Below are positions 1 through 8,536 of a DNA stretch of 64,000 nucleotides, piece after piece; position 1 is the stretch's first letter, and every line of letters starts with the position of its first letter. Location: positions 992,001 to 1,056,000 of the forward strand of contig NZ_AP018722.1 in NCBI RefSeq assembly GCF_004001325.1, given 5' to 3'. Origin of the DNA: Thiomicrorhabdus aquaedulcis. Its GTDB lineage: Bacteria > Pseudomonadota > Gammaproteobacteria > Thiomicrospirales > Thiomicrospiraceae. The position numbers and the translations under genes are program-made. The notes under the pieces were generated by a model. It did not search any database and had not been told where the DNA came from. It saw only the letters and a program-made list of their open reading frames with translations.

Positions 1-676
1 TGTGTACAACCCGCCTTAGCGCCCAATATAAATTTGGCGACCATTCATGTGTTGCATAAATTGGGCATTGGTGTAATCGAAACCCCACAGGTGCAATGTT
101 GCGGTGCGGTTGAGCATCATTTGTCGGGTTCTGAGGACGCATTAAAAAAATAAAACGCAATATTGATGCCTGGACACACGAATTAAATCACGGCGTTGAG
201 GCGATTATTTCTAACACCAGTGGCTGTGGGGTGATGATTAAAGAGTACGCTCACCTGCTTAAGCACGACCCGTTGTACGCCAAAAAGGCCAAGCGTGTGG
301 TTGAAAAGACCATGGATATTTCGGAGTATTTGGTCACCCAAGATTTAAGCCAGTTTAAGCGCGATACCCAGCAAAAAATTGTATTTCAATCGCCATGCAC
401 CTTGCAACACGGTCAAAAGCTACCAGGCCTGGTCGAAAAAACCTTGGTGTCTTTAGGCTTTCAGGTCAGCCCGGTGGTGGACAGTCATTTGTGTTGCGGC
501 TCGGCCGGAACCTACTCTATTTTTCAAAAGAGTTGTCCATGCAACTGCGTGACAACAAGCTTAATCATTTATTAAAAGACCAACCGCAGGTGATTGTAAC
601 CGCCAATATTGGCTGTTTAATGCACTTGCAAAATGGTACGACAACCCCTGTAAAACATTGGATTGAGTTACTGTAA
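1..676 (+). pseudogene. glcF: Glycolate oxidase iron-sulfur subunit, 5'-truncated, two frameshifts
   Basis: C-terminal part of GlcF, the Fe-S subunit that passes electrons from glycolate oxidation in the GlcDEF complex. The reading begins in frame at base 1 (CVQPALAPNINLAT), so the N-terminal ferredoxin-like part lies outside the window. Both cysteine-rich CCG-type motifs are present: QCCGAVEHHL, then SGCGVMIKEY, and later LCCGSAGTYS followed by ANIGCLMHLQNGT and the terminal KHWIELL. The reading must shift twice, in the A7 run at 144-150 and the A4 run at 526-529; adding one A at each restores the family sequence. Either the gene is decayed or the runs were under-called. An ACCAGGCCTGGT palindrome at 422-433 encodes PGLV. 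Identity is firm; functional status is not. Confidence 0.85.
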
Positions 677-726
677 CGCGCCTTAAACCCGCTGAACACA
701 CGCTTTACACACAAAGGATGTGCACT

Positions 727-2402
727 ATGTCAGATATCGAAATTGCCCAAAAAGCCAATATGAAACCTATTATTGACCTCGCACACGCGGCGTTTGGAAT
801 TCCGGCCGAGCACCTAGACCCTTATGGGCATTTTAAAGCCAAGTTGTCGTTAGAGTATGTGGACAGTCTGACCCATAAAAAACCCAAGGTAAACTCATTT
901 TAGTCACGGCCATTAGCCCAACACCGGCCGGCGAAGGTAAAACCACCACCACCGTGGGATTGGGCGATGCGCTTAATCGGTTGGGTAAAAAGACCATTAT
1001 GTGTCTGCGCGAACCGTCTTTAGGGCCGTGTTTTGGCATGAAAGGCGGTGCCGCCGGCGGCGGCTATTCACAAGTCGTGCCGATGGAAGACATTAACCTG
1101 CATTTTACCGGTGATTTTCACGCTATTGGCGTGGCGCACAATTTATTGTCGGCACTGATTGATAACCACATTCACCACGGCAATGCCTTGGGATTAGACA
1201 CGCGCCGCATTAAGTGGAAGCGTGTGGTGGACATGAACGACCGAGCTCTGCGCGATATTACCGTGGGGCAAGGTGGGCCGGCCAACGGCTTTTTACGTGA
1301 AGACGGCTTTGACATTGTGGTGGCCTCGGAAGTGATGGCCATTTTATGTCTAGCGGTAAACCGTGCCGACTTAAAAGAACGGTTGGGGCGCATCGTCGTG
1401 GGCTATAAAACCGACGGTACTACCCCCGTTTACGCCAGTGATTTAAAAGCGCATGGTGCTATGGCGGCGGTGTTAAAAGACGCCATTAAACCCAATATTG
1501 TGCAAACCTTAGAGAATAATTTGGCCATCGTGCACGGCGGGCCTTTTGCCAACATCGCACACGGTTGTAACTCGGTAACCGCCACACAAACCGCCTTAAA
1601 ATTAGCCGATTACGCGGTCACCGAAGCCGGTTTTGGTGCCGATTTGGGTGCCGAAAAATTCTTAAACATAAAATGTCGTTCGGCCAATTTAAAGCCCTCT
1701 GCCGTAGTGATTGTGGCTACTGTGCGCGCGTTAAAGTTTCACGGTGGCGTAGCCAAAGACCATTTAAACCAAGAAAACCTCAGCGCACTCGACAGTGGCT
1801 TTGCCAATTTAGAGCGCCACTTACACAATGTAACGGTTAATTACGGTTTGCCAGCCGTGGTGTGCATTAACCACTTTACCTTTGACAGCGACGCCGAAAC
1901 CGGCTTAATTATGAGCAAGTGCCAAGCGCTAGGCGTGCCGTGCGTGGTGTCCAAACACTGGGCACAAGGTGGCGCAGGTGCCGAAGAGCTTGCGCGTGAA
2001 GTGCTGGCGATTGTCGACAATCGTGAGCCGGGGTTTAAATATTTGTACGAAGATTCGCTGCCGTTATGGGACAAAATTGAAACCATCGCTACCCGTTTGT
2101 ACGGTGCCAAAGAGATAGTCGCCAGCGCCAAAGTCCGTGGTGAGCTGGCCAAATTGCAAGAAAATTACGGCAACTTGCCCATTTGCATGGCCAAAACCCA
2201 AATGTCGTTTTCGACTGATCCCACTTTAAAAGGTGCGCCCAGTGGGCATATTGTTGAAATAAGCGACGTCAAGTTAGAAAACGGCGCGGGCTTTATTATC
2301 GCCATTGCTGGTAATATGCTGACCATGCCAGGCCTGCCCAAAGTGCCCACCGCCGAAAAAATTGATATTTCGGACGACGGCGTGATTACTGGTCTGTTTT
2401 AA
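727..2402 (+). pseudogene. fhs: Formate--tetrahydrofolate ligase, one frameshift near the N-terminus
   Basis: Fhs makes 10-formyl-tetrahydrofolate from formate, THF and ATP in cytosolic one-carbon metabolism. The ATG at 727 is preferred over the one at 718 because an AAAGGA ribosome site ends 8 bases before it. The N-terminus ([20 protein letters not shown]) runs to about 887. Then one G appears to be missing at GG 888-889, and the reading resumes one frame over with [20 protein letters not shown], the P-loop-like ATP site of the family, and [20 protein letters not shown]. The rest is continuous to the family C-terminus ([15 protein letters not shown]). About 558 residues once repaired, the normal length. 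It follows glcF by 50 bases on the same strand and may be co-transcribed. Everything but the single missing base looks functional, so a sequencing error is a real alternative. Confidence 0.88.
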
Positions 2403-2420
2403 TACACATCAAACCCCTTG

Positions 2421-2856
2421 CTGGTTAGTTTATTTACCGCGACACTACTACCGTCATGCCGTGCCACGACACGGCATCTGCTCTGCATACGGAAAAATGC
2501 AATAGATGGCGCGTCAAGCCCGCAATGACGTGGTTTTTGTGGTGTTCAAACAGAATGACCAGGCCTGGTTAGTTTGTTTGCCACAACACTACTACCGTCA
2601 TGCCGTGCCACGACACGGCATCTTCCTGGTACTCCGTAACGTCAATAGATTGCGGGTCAAGCCCGCAATGACCTGGTTTTTGTGGTGTTTAAACATAATG
2701 ACCAGGCCTGGTTAATTTGTTTGTCACTACACTATTACCGTCATGCCGTGCCACGACACGGCATCTTCCTGGTACTCCGTAACGGCAATAGATTGCGGGT
2801 CAAGCCCGCAATGACCTGGTTTTTGTGGTGTTCAAACAGAATGACCAGGCCTGGTC
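2421..2856. repeat. Three tandem ~143-bp repeat units of nested palindromes
   Basis: Three head-to-tail units fill the gap between fhs and cbiB: a divergent first copy (2421-2556) and two nearly identical 143-bp copies (2557-2699, 2700-2842), ending in a final palindrome. Each full unit carries the ACCAGGCCTGGT palindrome (2558, 2701, 2844), a hairpin around ATGCCGTG..CACGGCAT, and a hairpin ATTGCGGG..CCCGCAAT followed by GAC. The hairpins resemble the ATGCCG/GGATC intergenic palindromes common in proteobacteria. Short ORFs across the array repeat with the unit and do not look like genes. The array lies between the 3' ends of convergent genes, so it could act in transcription termination. Confidence 0.9.
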
Positions 2857-2910
2857 GCTTTTATAACGACTCTAAACCATTATAAAAGCCACCTTATAAA
2901 AGCCACCATG

Positions 2911-3852
2911 TCACCCAAAAACCACCCTCCATCCCATCCAAACCACACTCATCCCCAATCCAAGCACCACCACCGCATCCACTTTATTGCGTAGGCTTAA
3001 GGCCGTTTGCAGGTGGTGTTTTGTGATCTGTTTTGGGTCGTTTGGGTCTCCAAAGTGGGCTTTGGGTTTGAGCGTTCCAAAGTACACTGTGTCGCCTCCC
3101 AGTTGACATTGGCAGTGCAGAGCCATGGCGCTGATGGGGAGTCCTGCGTTGGGGCTGTCGTGTTGGCGACCTGTGTGATAAAAGTCCCAAAACATTAATG
3201 TGCCACTTAACAGCCTAATCAGCACCGCAGTAAAGCGAGCGGGCAGCCAGTTGAGTAGATCGTCGAGCTTAGCACTGGCTTTGCCAAACGCTTCGTAACG
3301 TGCGGTGCGATAGCCGACCATTGAATCTAACGTGTTGACCGCTTTGTAGATGACCAGGCCTGGCAAGCCCGCCAGTAAAAACCAAAACAGCGGCGCAAGG
3401 TAGCCATCGCTTAAGTTCTCAGCGTAGGTCTCAATGCCCGCTTTAAAACACTCGCTGTCGCTTAACGCCTGGGTGTCGCGGCTTACCAGTAGGGCGATGG
3501 TCTGCTGTTTATGGGCAGAGTGCAACAGCGCACACACCGAATCGTACAACATGCGATGCGCCAACAAGGTCGAAGCCAACACCCCGGTTAACAACGCATT
3601 GACCAGGCCTGGTAACACGTTAAACGCACTCACCACCGCGACGCTCACCGCCACACACAACGCCAGCAAACTCACCAACAACCCCAATCCAGCCATAAAA
3701 TGCGCACGGTAAAAGTGACGTTCGTAAAAGCCAATCCAATCCCCCATTAACACCACCGGATGACGAATGCCCTTAAACTCACCCCACAACCGATCCAATA
3801 ACACCGCCAAAAGGGCACTGCTGACAATCAACAAAGAATCAAACAACAGCAT
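2911..3852 (-). CDS. cbiB: Adenosylcobinamide-phosphate synthase (CbiB/CobD family)
   Basis: Integral membrane enzyme that joins adenosylcobyric acid to the aminopropanol(-phosphate) arm of cobalamin. The 313 residues match the usual length. Family sequence includes LLDRLWGEFKGIRHPVVLMG near the N-terminus, the central NLSDGYLAPLFWFLLAGLPG and NTLDSMVGYR, and the late GGDTVYFGTLKPKAHFGD. Several hydrophobic helices are visible (about residues 5-20, 55-95 and 155-172). It overlaps the preceding cobC by 14 bases and is the last gene of the B12 operon. Two copies of the GGCCTGG palindrome fall in the gene (exact at 3602, one-base variant at 3353), both read as LPGLV. It is cbiB in Salmonella nomenclature and cobD in Pseudomonas nomenclature. 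Confidence 0.93.
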   Translation of the reverse strand: MLLFDSLLIVSSALLAVLLDRLWGEFKGIRHPVVLMGDWIGFYERHFYRAHFMAGLGLLVSLLALCVAVSVAVVSAFNVLPGLVNALLTGVLASTLLAHRMLYDSVCALLHSAHKQQTIALLVSRDTQALSDSECFKAGIETYAENLSDGYLAPLFWFLLAGLPGLVIYKAVNTLDSMVGYRTARYEAFGKASAKLDDLLNWLPARFTAVLIRLLSGTLMFWDFYHTGRQHDSPNAGLPISAMALHCQCQLGGDTVYFGTLKPKAHFGDPNDPKQITKHHLQTALSLRNKVDAVVVLGLGMSVVWMGWRVVFG

Positions 3853-4927
3853 GCAAATTAGCCCATGCGGACAACAAACGGCACTGACTCGCCTCGTCTT
3901 TCACCGCCACCCGCAAGGTAAAATCACCCAACCCAAAGCTCTGGCAATCACGCACCAAAATCCCGTTTTGAGCCAAAGCCCGCACAATCAAGCTCGCCTT
4001 AATACACGTCTTAACCAAAACAAAATTAACCCGACCCGGAAACACCCGCTCAACAAACAACGCCTGGTTAAGACCCATAATTAACTCAGATTTAAGACGC
4101 GTGAGCAGCAAAACATTCTGTACGGTCAAGCCAGGCTCAAGCATGCGTTGCAACAACAAAGCCTGATCCACCGCCGAAACAGGCCAATGCGCTTGCGGCC
4201 ACTGCGCTAAAAACTCGGAGTGTGCAAACACAGTGCCCACTCGTAGACCGGGGCACGCATAAAACTTGGTTAACGACTGCAACACGATTAAACGAGGCCA
4301 AGCCCCCAACAAACTCCGTCCACTCAAGCCCGGCTCAAAACCAATAAAAGGCAAAAACGATTCATCCAGCAATACCCAACAATCCTGTTTACGCCATAAA
4401 TCCAACAGAGGTTTAAGCGCCGCTAAAGACGTGTAATGCCCGTCGGGAGTAGAAGGATTAACCCACACCACCACGCTGTTTTTAGGGATGGGAATTTGCG
4501 CGAGTTGTTTGATGGATTGCGGTGCGAATGTTGTTTTATCCAGCCGATTTATAGGGTGAATTTTTGAACCAAAAGCCCTTGCAACCGCTTCATACTCGCC
4601 AAATAGGGGGGTGTATAAAACCGTGTGTTCGGGTCGTAAATAGGCCAATAAATTGTGTATTGCTGCGGATACGCCATTGCATATCGATATTGAGTCAGGC
4701 GGCACTTCAAAACGGGTTTGTATGGCGTCAATGAGTAAGCGATGACTGGAGTCTGGATAATGAAGTAACGCAAGCGGATTAAAATGCGGGCTGTGACTAA
4801 ACTGCCACGGCGGAATGCTGGCCGAAAAGTCGAGCCAATTTGCCAAGGCCTCTTCGGCGGTGACCCCTTGTTTTGCGGCTTGCGCGTAAAGTTGACCGCC
4901 GTGTTGACCATCATGGGCAAACGTCAT
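3839..4927 (-). CDS. cobC: Threonine-phosphate decarboxylase, PLP-dependent aminotransferase fold
   Basis: Likely makes (R)-1-amino-2-propanol phosphate from L-threonine phosphate for the nucleotide loop of cobalamin; PLP fold type I, cytosolic, 362 residues. The N-terminus HDGQHGGQLYAQAA followed by WLDFSASIPP is typical of the CobC/CobD(Salmonella) family, as are VVVWVNPSTPDGHYT and the probable PLP-lysine segment LQSLTKFYACPGLRVGT. The ATG touches the cobO stop, and the 3' end overlaps cbiB by 14 bases, so the three cobalamin genes are translationally linked. It could be confused with histidinol-phosphate aminotransferase, but the N-terminus and context favour the cobalamin enzyme. Confidence 0.9.
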   Translation of the reverse strand: MTFAHDGQHGGQLYAQAAKQGVTAEEALANWLDFSASIPPWQFSHSPHFNPLALLHYPDSSHRLLIDAIQTRFEVPPDSISICNGVSAAIHNLLAYLRPEHTVLYTPLFGEYEAVARAFGSKIHPINRLDKTTFAPQSIKQLAQIPIPKNSVVVWVNPSTPDGHYTSLAALKPLLDLWRKQDCWVLLDESFLPFIGFEPGLSGRSLLGAWPRLIVLQSLTKFYACPGLRVGTVFAHSEFLAQWPQAHWPVSAVDQALLLQRMLEPGLTVQNVLLLTRLKSELIMGLNQALFVERVFPGRVNFVLVKTCIKASLIVRALAQNGILVRDCQSFGLGDFTLRVAVKDEASQCRLLSAWANLHAVV

Positions 4928-5535
4928 TAAAGATCAAAGCCTTTTTGGGCTTTAATGCCACTTTTATAAGCGTGTTTTTCGTCTTTTATGTCCGACACGG
5001 TGTCGGCCAACTCGCGCAGTTCGGCAATGGCGGAGCGGCCTGTTACCACCACATGTTGCATCTCTGGGCGTTCGCTTAGGGTGTTAAGGACTAACTCTTT
5101 ATCCAAATAGTCGTAGCTTAAAAGGTAGGTGAGCTCGTCTAACACCACCAAATCGTAACTGGGGTCGGTCAGCATCTTGGTGGCCACTTCCCAACCGCGC
5201 TCCGAAGTGGCGATATCGCCCGCACGGTCTTGCGTGTCCCAGGTAAAACCATCGCCCAATACATGCCATTCGCACTTAGGTTGGGCGTTAAAAAACGCTT
5301 CTTCACCGGTGTCGGTACGACTTTTAATAAACTGACAAACGCCCACTTTTAAGCCGTGCCCAAGCGCACGCGCCACCATGCCAAAACCCGAGGTGGATTT
5401 GCCTTTGCCGTTGCCGGTAATCACCAGCAAAAGTCCTTTTTCATTGTCGGCGCGCGCAATGGCTGCATCAATTTGAGCTTTTTTGCGCTCCATGCGCACT
5501 TTGTGAAAATGGGCTTTTTTCTCTTCGGGGGTCAT
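4927..5535 (-). CDS. cobO: Cob(I)yrinic acid a,c-diamide adenosyltransferase
   Basis: Transfers the adenosyl group of ATP to Co(I) corrinoids (CobO/BtuR/CobA type). 202 residues, close to the family norm. The P-loop GNGKGKST is at residues 41-48 after a charged N-terminal helix, followed by GFGMVARALGHGLKVGVCQF, then VLDELTYLLSYDYLD and VVVTGRSA, all typical of this adenosyltransferase class. The start codon overlaps the stop of the upstream fragment in the ATGA arrangement, and the downstream cobC begins at its stop. It is part of the riboswitch-headed unit and so is expected to be expressed when B12 is scarce. Confidence 0.95.
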   Translation of the reverse strand: MTPEEKKAHFHKVRMERKKAQIDAAIARADNEKGLLLVITGNGKGKSTSGFGMVARALGHGLKVGVCQFIKSRTDTGEEAFFNAQPKCEWHVLGDGFTWDTQDRAGDIATSERGWEVATKMLTDPSYDLVVLDELTYLLSYDYLDKELVLNTLSERPEMQHVVVTGRSAIAELRELADTVSDIKDEKHAYKSGIKAQKGFDL

Positions 5536-5768
5536 AGGTTGTTTCCTTTAATTGCGGTTTTAATGATAATGCTTTGCATAATCTGCAAAAGGGTGTCGAT
5601 TTTAAGGTGTTCTTCAAAACAGTCGGCCAAACGTTCCAGTTGTTGTTCGCGGTGTTGGTTTAAATCAAACGGTTGGCTTGTTACCAGGCCTGGTAAGTTT
5701 GTAAACGGTTGTTTAAAGCGGCTAAACTTGAGCTTTTTGATGGTTAATAAGCTGTTTTTTAGCCGCAC
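5532..5768 (-). pseudogene. Small ORF resembling the C-terminal tail of cobyric acid synthase
   Basis: 78 codons starting with GTG, with no clear ribosome site, just before cobO and overlapping it by 4 bases. The second half (FDLNQHREQQLERLADCFEE, then HLKIDTLLQIM) resembles the extreme C-terminus of CobQ or CobB glutamine amidotransferases, where a helix of the type R..QLDRLAD..E.HLD precedes the end. None of the amidotransferase catalytic parts are present. The first half is basic and low in similarity to anything I know and contains a palindrome at 5683-5694 (read as NLPGLVTS). My reading is a remnant left by internal deletion of a cobQ-like gene; a short real gene is possible. Confidence 0.4.
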
Positions 5769-5820
5769 ATCACTCGTCCAAAGGCTTCACGTTAAGCCAC
5801 GTTATTTTGACTGAGTAAAA

Positions 5821-7803
5821 CTAAAATGTGTAATTGGCCGACACATAATAATACCGCTCATATTGCGTTGGGTAGACTACTGTACTGGTGTTTGATGCCA
5901 CATAAAGTCCATTGTCTTCATCCAGTAGATTGTTGACCCCTATTTGAATGTTGAGCTGTTTGTTGGCAATTTGGTAGCTTAAATCGGTGCTTTTGTATCC
6001 AGGATATTGACCGTTTGCATTGTCAAAGTCAGACATCGCAAAACTGTCAGACCCTTGTTTGTGCATTACTTTTAAACGGTGATTGGGCAATGTTGTAAAA
6101 AGGTTTGAGGTAAAGTCGTAATGGGCAAACAGTTTTAGTGTGTGTTCTGAAACCCCTGGTAAACGATTGCCTGAATAGTCTTTGCCAGCTTCTTGGTCAA
6201 TGAGTGCGTTAACGTAGGTGTAGTCTGCTCCTGCGGTAATGGCGTTAAATTGTTGGGTAATGGCGGCGTTTAAGCCTTGTTTATGACTTTTATCTAAATT
6301 GGTGTTGGTAAACGTGCTTGAGTCGTAATAAATCTCATCGCTTAAATCAACGTAAAACAGCTCGGTTGTGAGTTTTAGAGTGTTTTGTTGATGTTTAAAT
6401 CCAAGCGTGAAGGTTTGCGACTGTTGGGGGGTAATAAATTCATTAAACGCGCCACCAAAGTTAAAAAAGCGATCGATGTTAGGCGCTAAAAACGCATTGC
6501 TAAAAGACGTATAGACCGAGTTGTGCGCACTGAGTAAATAATTTAATCCCAGTTCGTGTGCCTGTAAATGGTCGTTTTGCTTACGTTTTTGAGTGGCATC
6601 TTGGTATTGATAATCAAATTGCTGTGCGCGCATTCCGGCACTTAAAACAAGTTGTTTAGTAACGTCTACGGTCATTAACCCATAAGCGGCCGTGTCGTTG
6701 CGTGTGGTGCGATTATTAGAGAAAGTGCTTTGACCATCCCGTTGCGCGTCACCTTTAGACAAGCCATATTGCAATAATACCGAGTTTAATTGCGTTTTAG
6801 CATCCAATTTATGGGTGGTTTGCTCATAGTCGAAAGCTGAATCATAAGTAACATAGGTTGAGTTTTTGTCTAAGCGATTAAGCGTGTAACTTAACTTGGT
6901 ATTGGCGTTTAATTCGGTGGCTAAGGTTAACGTTTTGGTCGTGGTTTCGTAGGTTTGGTTGGTGTTGCCTGTTGTTGTGTTGGCGTCTGGGTTTTGTTTA
7001 AACTCTGTTAAAGGCATAGAGCCAGGGTAGTTCACGTCTGACTGATTTTTGGCAAGGCTAAGCGTGGCTGAATTAACCCCTTTTTGTACCCCAAACGTGC
7101 CCGCTAAATTGGTGTTGTCTGTGCTGTTACGCGTGCCATCCAGGTTAATTTCTTTACTGCCATGGGTGTGAAAGGCTTCGGCGTTTAAAGCGGTTAATAG
7201 GTTAAAACCATTTACAGAGGTGGTTTTTTTAACATTAAGCGTTTGTTGCGTGGTGTTGTTTGAACCGTAAGAAGTGCCCAGCTGGGCAAGTTCGGTGGCC
7301 GTAAAGTTTTTATTGGTGGTAATTATAATGGCACCTGCGGTAGCACCGTTGCCGTACAAAACCGCACCAGAGCCTTTAATAATAGCAATTTCTTCCACCG
7401 AATTTAGCGCAATACCGCTTAGTTGTGGGGGCGCTAAATCAATGTTATTGAGTGAAACGCCATCGACAATGATTTGCACATTTTCATGCCCTGATTCAGA
7501 ACCATAACCCTGCATGTCTACCAGCGGTGCAAGTGGGTTACCGTAAGCAGGTTGAATTGATACAGTGGTATTTTGATTTAAAAAGTCGCTGATCGAACTG
7601 ACACCACTGGCTTGAATGTCTGCGCGAGTGTAAGTTTTAGCGGAATAGGGGGTTTGCAGATTGTCCACCACAATGGCGGTATCTGAAACGTAAATAGAGT
7701 CTAATAAGGTGTTATTTTCGGCGCACGCCATTGTGCTGGCTAAAGTGTTAAGGGTGACGCTAAACGTGCTTAAAACAGCCACAGAAAGTTTTGAGAGTTT
7801 CAT
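5821..7803 (-). CDS. TonB-dependent outer-membrane receptor, probably for cobalamin (BtuB-like)
   Basis: 660-residue receptor: signal peptide (residues 1 to about 28, ending TMACAEN), a TonB-box-like stretch (SDTAIVVDN), a plug domain with YTRADIQASGVSSISDFLNQ and VQIIVDGVSLNN, then EIAIIKGSGAVLYGNGATAG, and a long beta-barrel of alternating hydrophobic strands ending in the aromatic YYYVSANYTF. Substrate is inferred from position: the transcript starts with a cobalamin riboswitch and continues into corrinoid genes. A GGAAATTTTTT stretch upstream of the ATG could serve as ribosome site. BtuB orthologs are about 600 residues, so this one is slightly long; other corrinoid or siderophore receptors are possible. 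Confidence 0.85.
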   Translation of the reverse strand: MKLSKLSVAVLSTFSVTLNTLASTMACAENNTLLDSIYVSDTAIVVDNLQTPYSAKTYTRADIQASGVSSISDFLNQNTTVSIQPAYGNPLAPLVDMQGYGSESGHENVQIIVDGVSLNNIDLAPPQLSGIALNSVEEIAIIKGSGAVLYGNGATAGAIIITTNKNFTATELAQLGTSYGSNNTTQQTLNVKKTTSVNGFNLLTALNAEAFHTHGSKEINLDGTRNSTDNTNLAGTFGVQKGVNSATLSLAKNQSDVNYPGSMPLTEFKQNPDANTTTGNTNQTYETTTKTLTLATELNANTKLSYTLNRLDKNSTYVTYDSAFDYEQTTHKLDAKTQLNSVLLQYGLSKGDAQRDGQSTFSNNRTTRNDTAAYGLMTVDVTKQLVLSAGMRAQQFDYQYQDATQKRKQNDHLQAHELGLNYLLSAHNSVYTSFSNAFLAPNIDRFFNFGGAFNEFITPQQSQTFTLGFKHQQNTLKLTTELFYVDLSDEIYYDSSTFTNTNLDKSHKQGLNAAITQQFNAITAGADYTYVNALIDQEAGKDYSGNRLPGVSEHTLKLFAHYDFTSNLFTTLPNHRLKVMHKQGSDSFAMSDFDNANGQYPGYKSTDLSYQIANKQLNIQIGVNNLLDEDNGLYVASNTSTVVYPTQYERYYYVSANYTF

Positions 7804-8004
7804 AAAAAATTTCCTTCAATTCATAAGGGTAAATGAACGAAGGCAAACGGACAGGCCTGGTCATTGACCAGGCCTGGTAAGATAAATTACTGGGCACACC
7901 AAGCAAGGGTTTACGCTTGCTTTTACTATGTGAATTTGGCTTATCTCCGCATTGCCCACCGCAATCGGTTTTGGCCTAGAAATAACCAGGCCTGGTTGTT
8001 TTTA

Positions 8005-8174
8005 GGCCGGTATCCGGGCTTAAGAGCGATTTCAGATTGCCTTCTCAGAACGGATGTTCCAATGGCGTGATAATCTGTTTTCTCTATCACCGTTGCGGGG
8101 GCAGCGTTGGATTTGCAATGAGTTGCACACCAAACTTCCCGTTTAACGTTAGCGCCGTGGCGGCTAACGCACCT
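8005..8174 (-). ncRNA. Cobalamin riboswitch
   Basis: Read on the minus strand, this leader shows the conserved cobalamin aptamer blocks in order: a P1-like stem (GCGTTAGC..GCTAACG), GGGAAGTTTGGTG, AATCCAACGCTGCCCCCGCA followed by ACGGTGA, CGCCATTGG, and the B12-box region AGCCCGGATACCGGCC (plus-strand 8005-8020). It sits about 200 bases before the TonB receptor start, so it probably represses that gene and the downstream corrinoid genes when adenosylcobalamin is abundant. Directly after the B12 box, GGCCTA..TAGGCC encloses an ACCAGGCCTGGT palindrome (7985-7996), a candidate part of the expression platform. Confidence 0.93.
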
Positions 8175-8184
8175 AAAAAACAAG

Positions 8185-8213
8185 ATTATACGAGAGCGAG
8201 CCTATTTAAACTA
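8185..8213 (-). promoter_or_regulatory. Promoter for the riboswitch transcript
   Basis: On the minus strand a perfect TATAAT (8185-8190) is preceded at 17 bases by a weak TAGTTT (8208-8213). Transcription would begin about ten bases before the aptamer's first stem, which fits the riboswitch placement. Confidence 0.6.
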
Positions 8214-8536
8214 CCCCTGCTCGTGCAACGGTGTTGACAGGTGAATGGTTTTTAGCGGTGTCTTGTTAGGGTTTACTCGTATTTATTTACGTATTATATT
8301 GCTGTTTACGTAGCGGTTTTTTGATTAAGTTCAATGGGTTAGTTATGTATGGTGCATGGCGCACCATAACCATGCATTTTAAGCGTGTTTTTTATTAAAA
8401 TAATCGTTTATTTTCTCTAAACACGGGCAGTATGGGCTTCTTTAAATTTTAAAAGATTGTTATTAAACGTCTTTTAACGATTGTCATATTTTGTGCTGAC
8501 TACAAAAATTATTTATCTACATTTAAGGTTTTTAAC
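8214..8536. other. Intergenic region before the sensory-type gene, with an operator-like inverted repeat
   Basis: No gene is visible in this AT-rich stretch. It carries an inverted repeat, TATGGTGC-atggc-GCACCATA (8348-8368), about 170 bases before the next gene, which could be an operator or a short hairpin. I saw no convincing promoter hexamer pair next to it. Confidence 0.4.

Noticed and set aside
2421-2856. CRISPR-like array
   Set aside because: The units are ~143-bp direct repeats without distinct spacers, and no cas genes are near.
2506-2885. Two short ORFs with similar translated sequence
   Set aside because: They only read through the tandem repeat units and repeat with the same period; no ribosome sites or family resemblance.
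7864-8237. Short ORFs over the riboswitch
   Set aside because: The region is explained by the cobalamin aptamer and its promoter.
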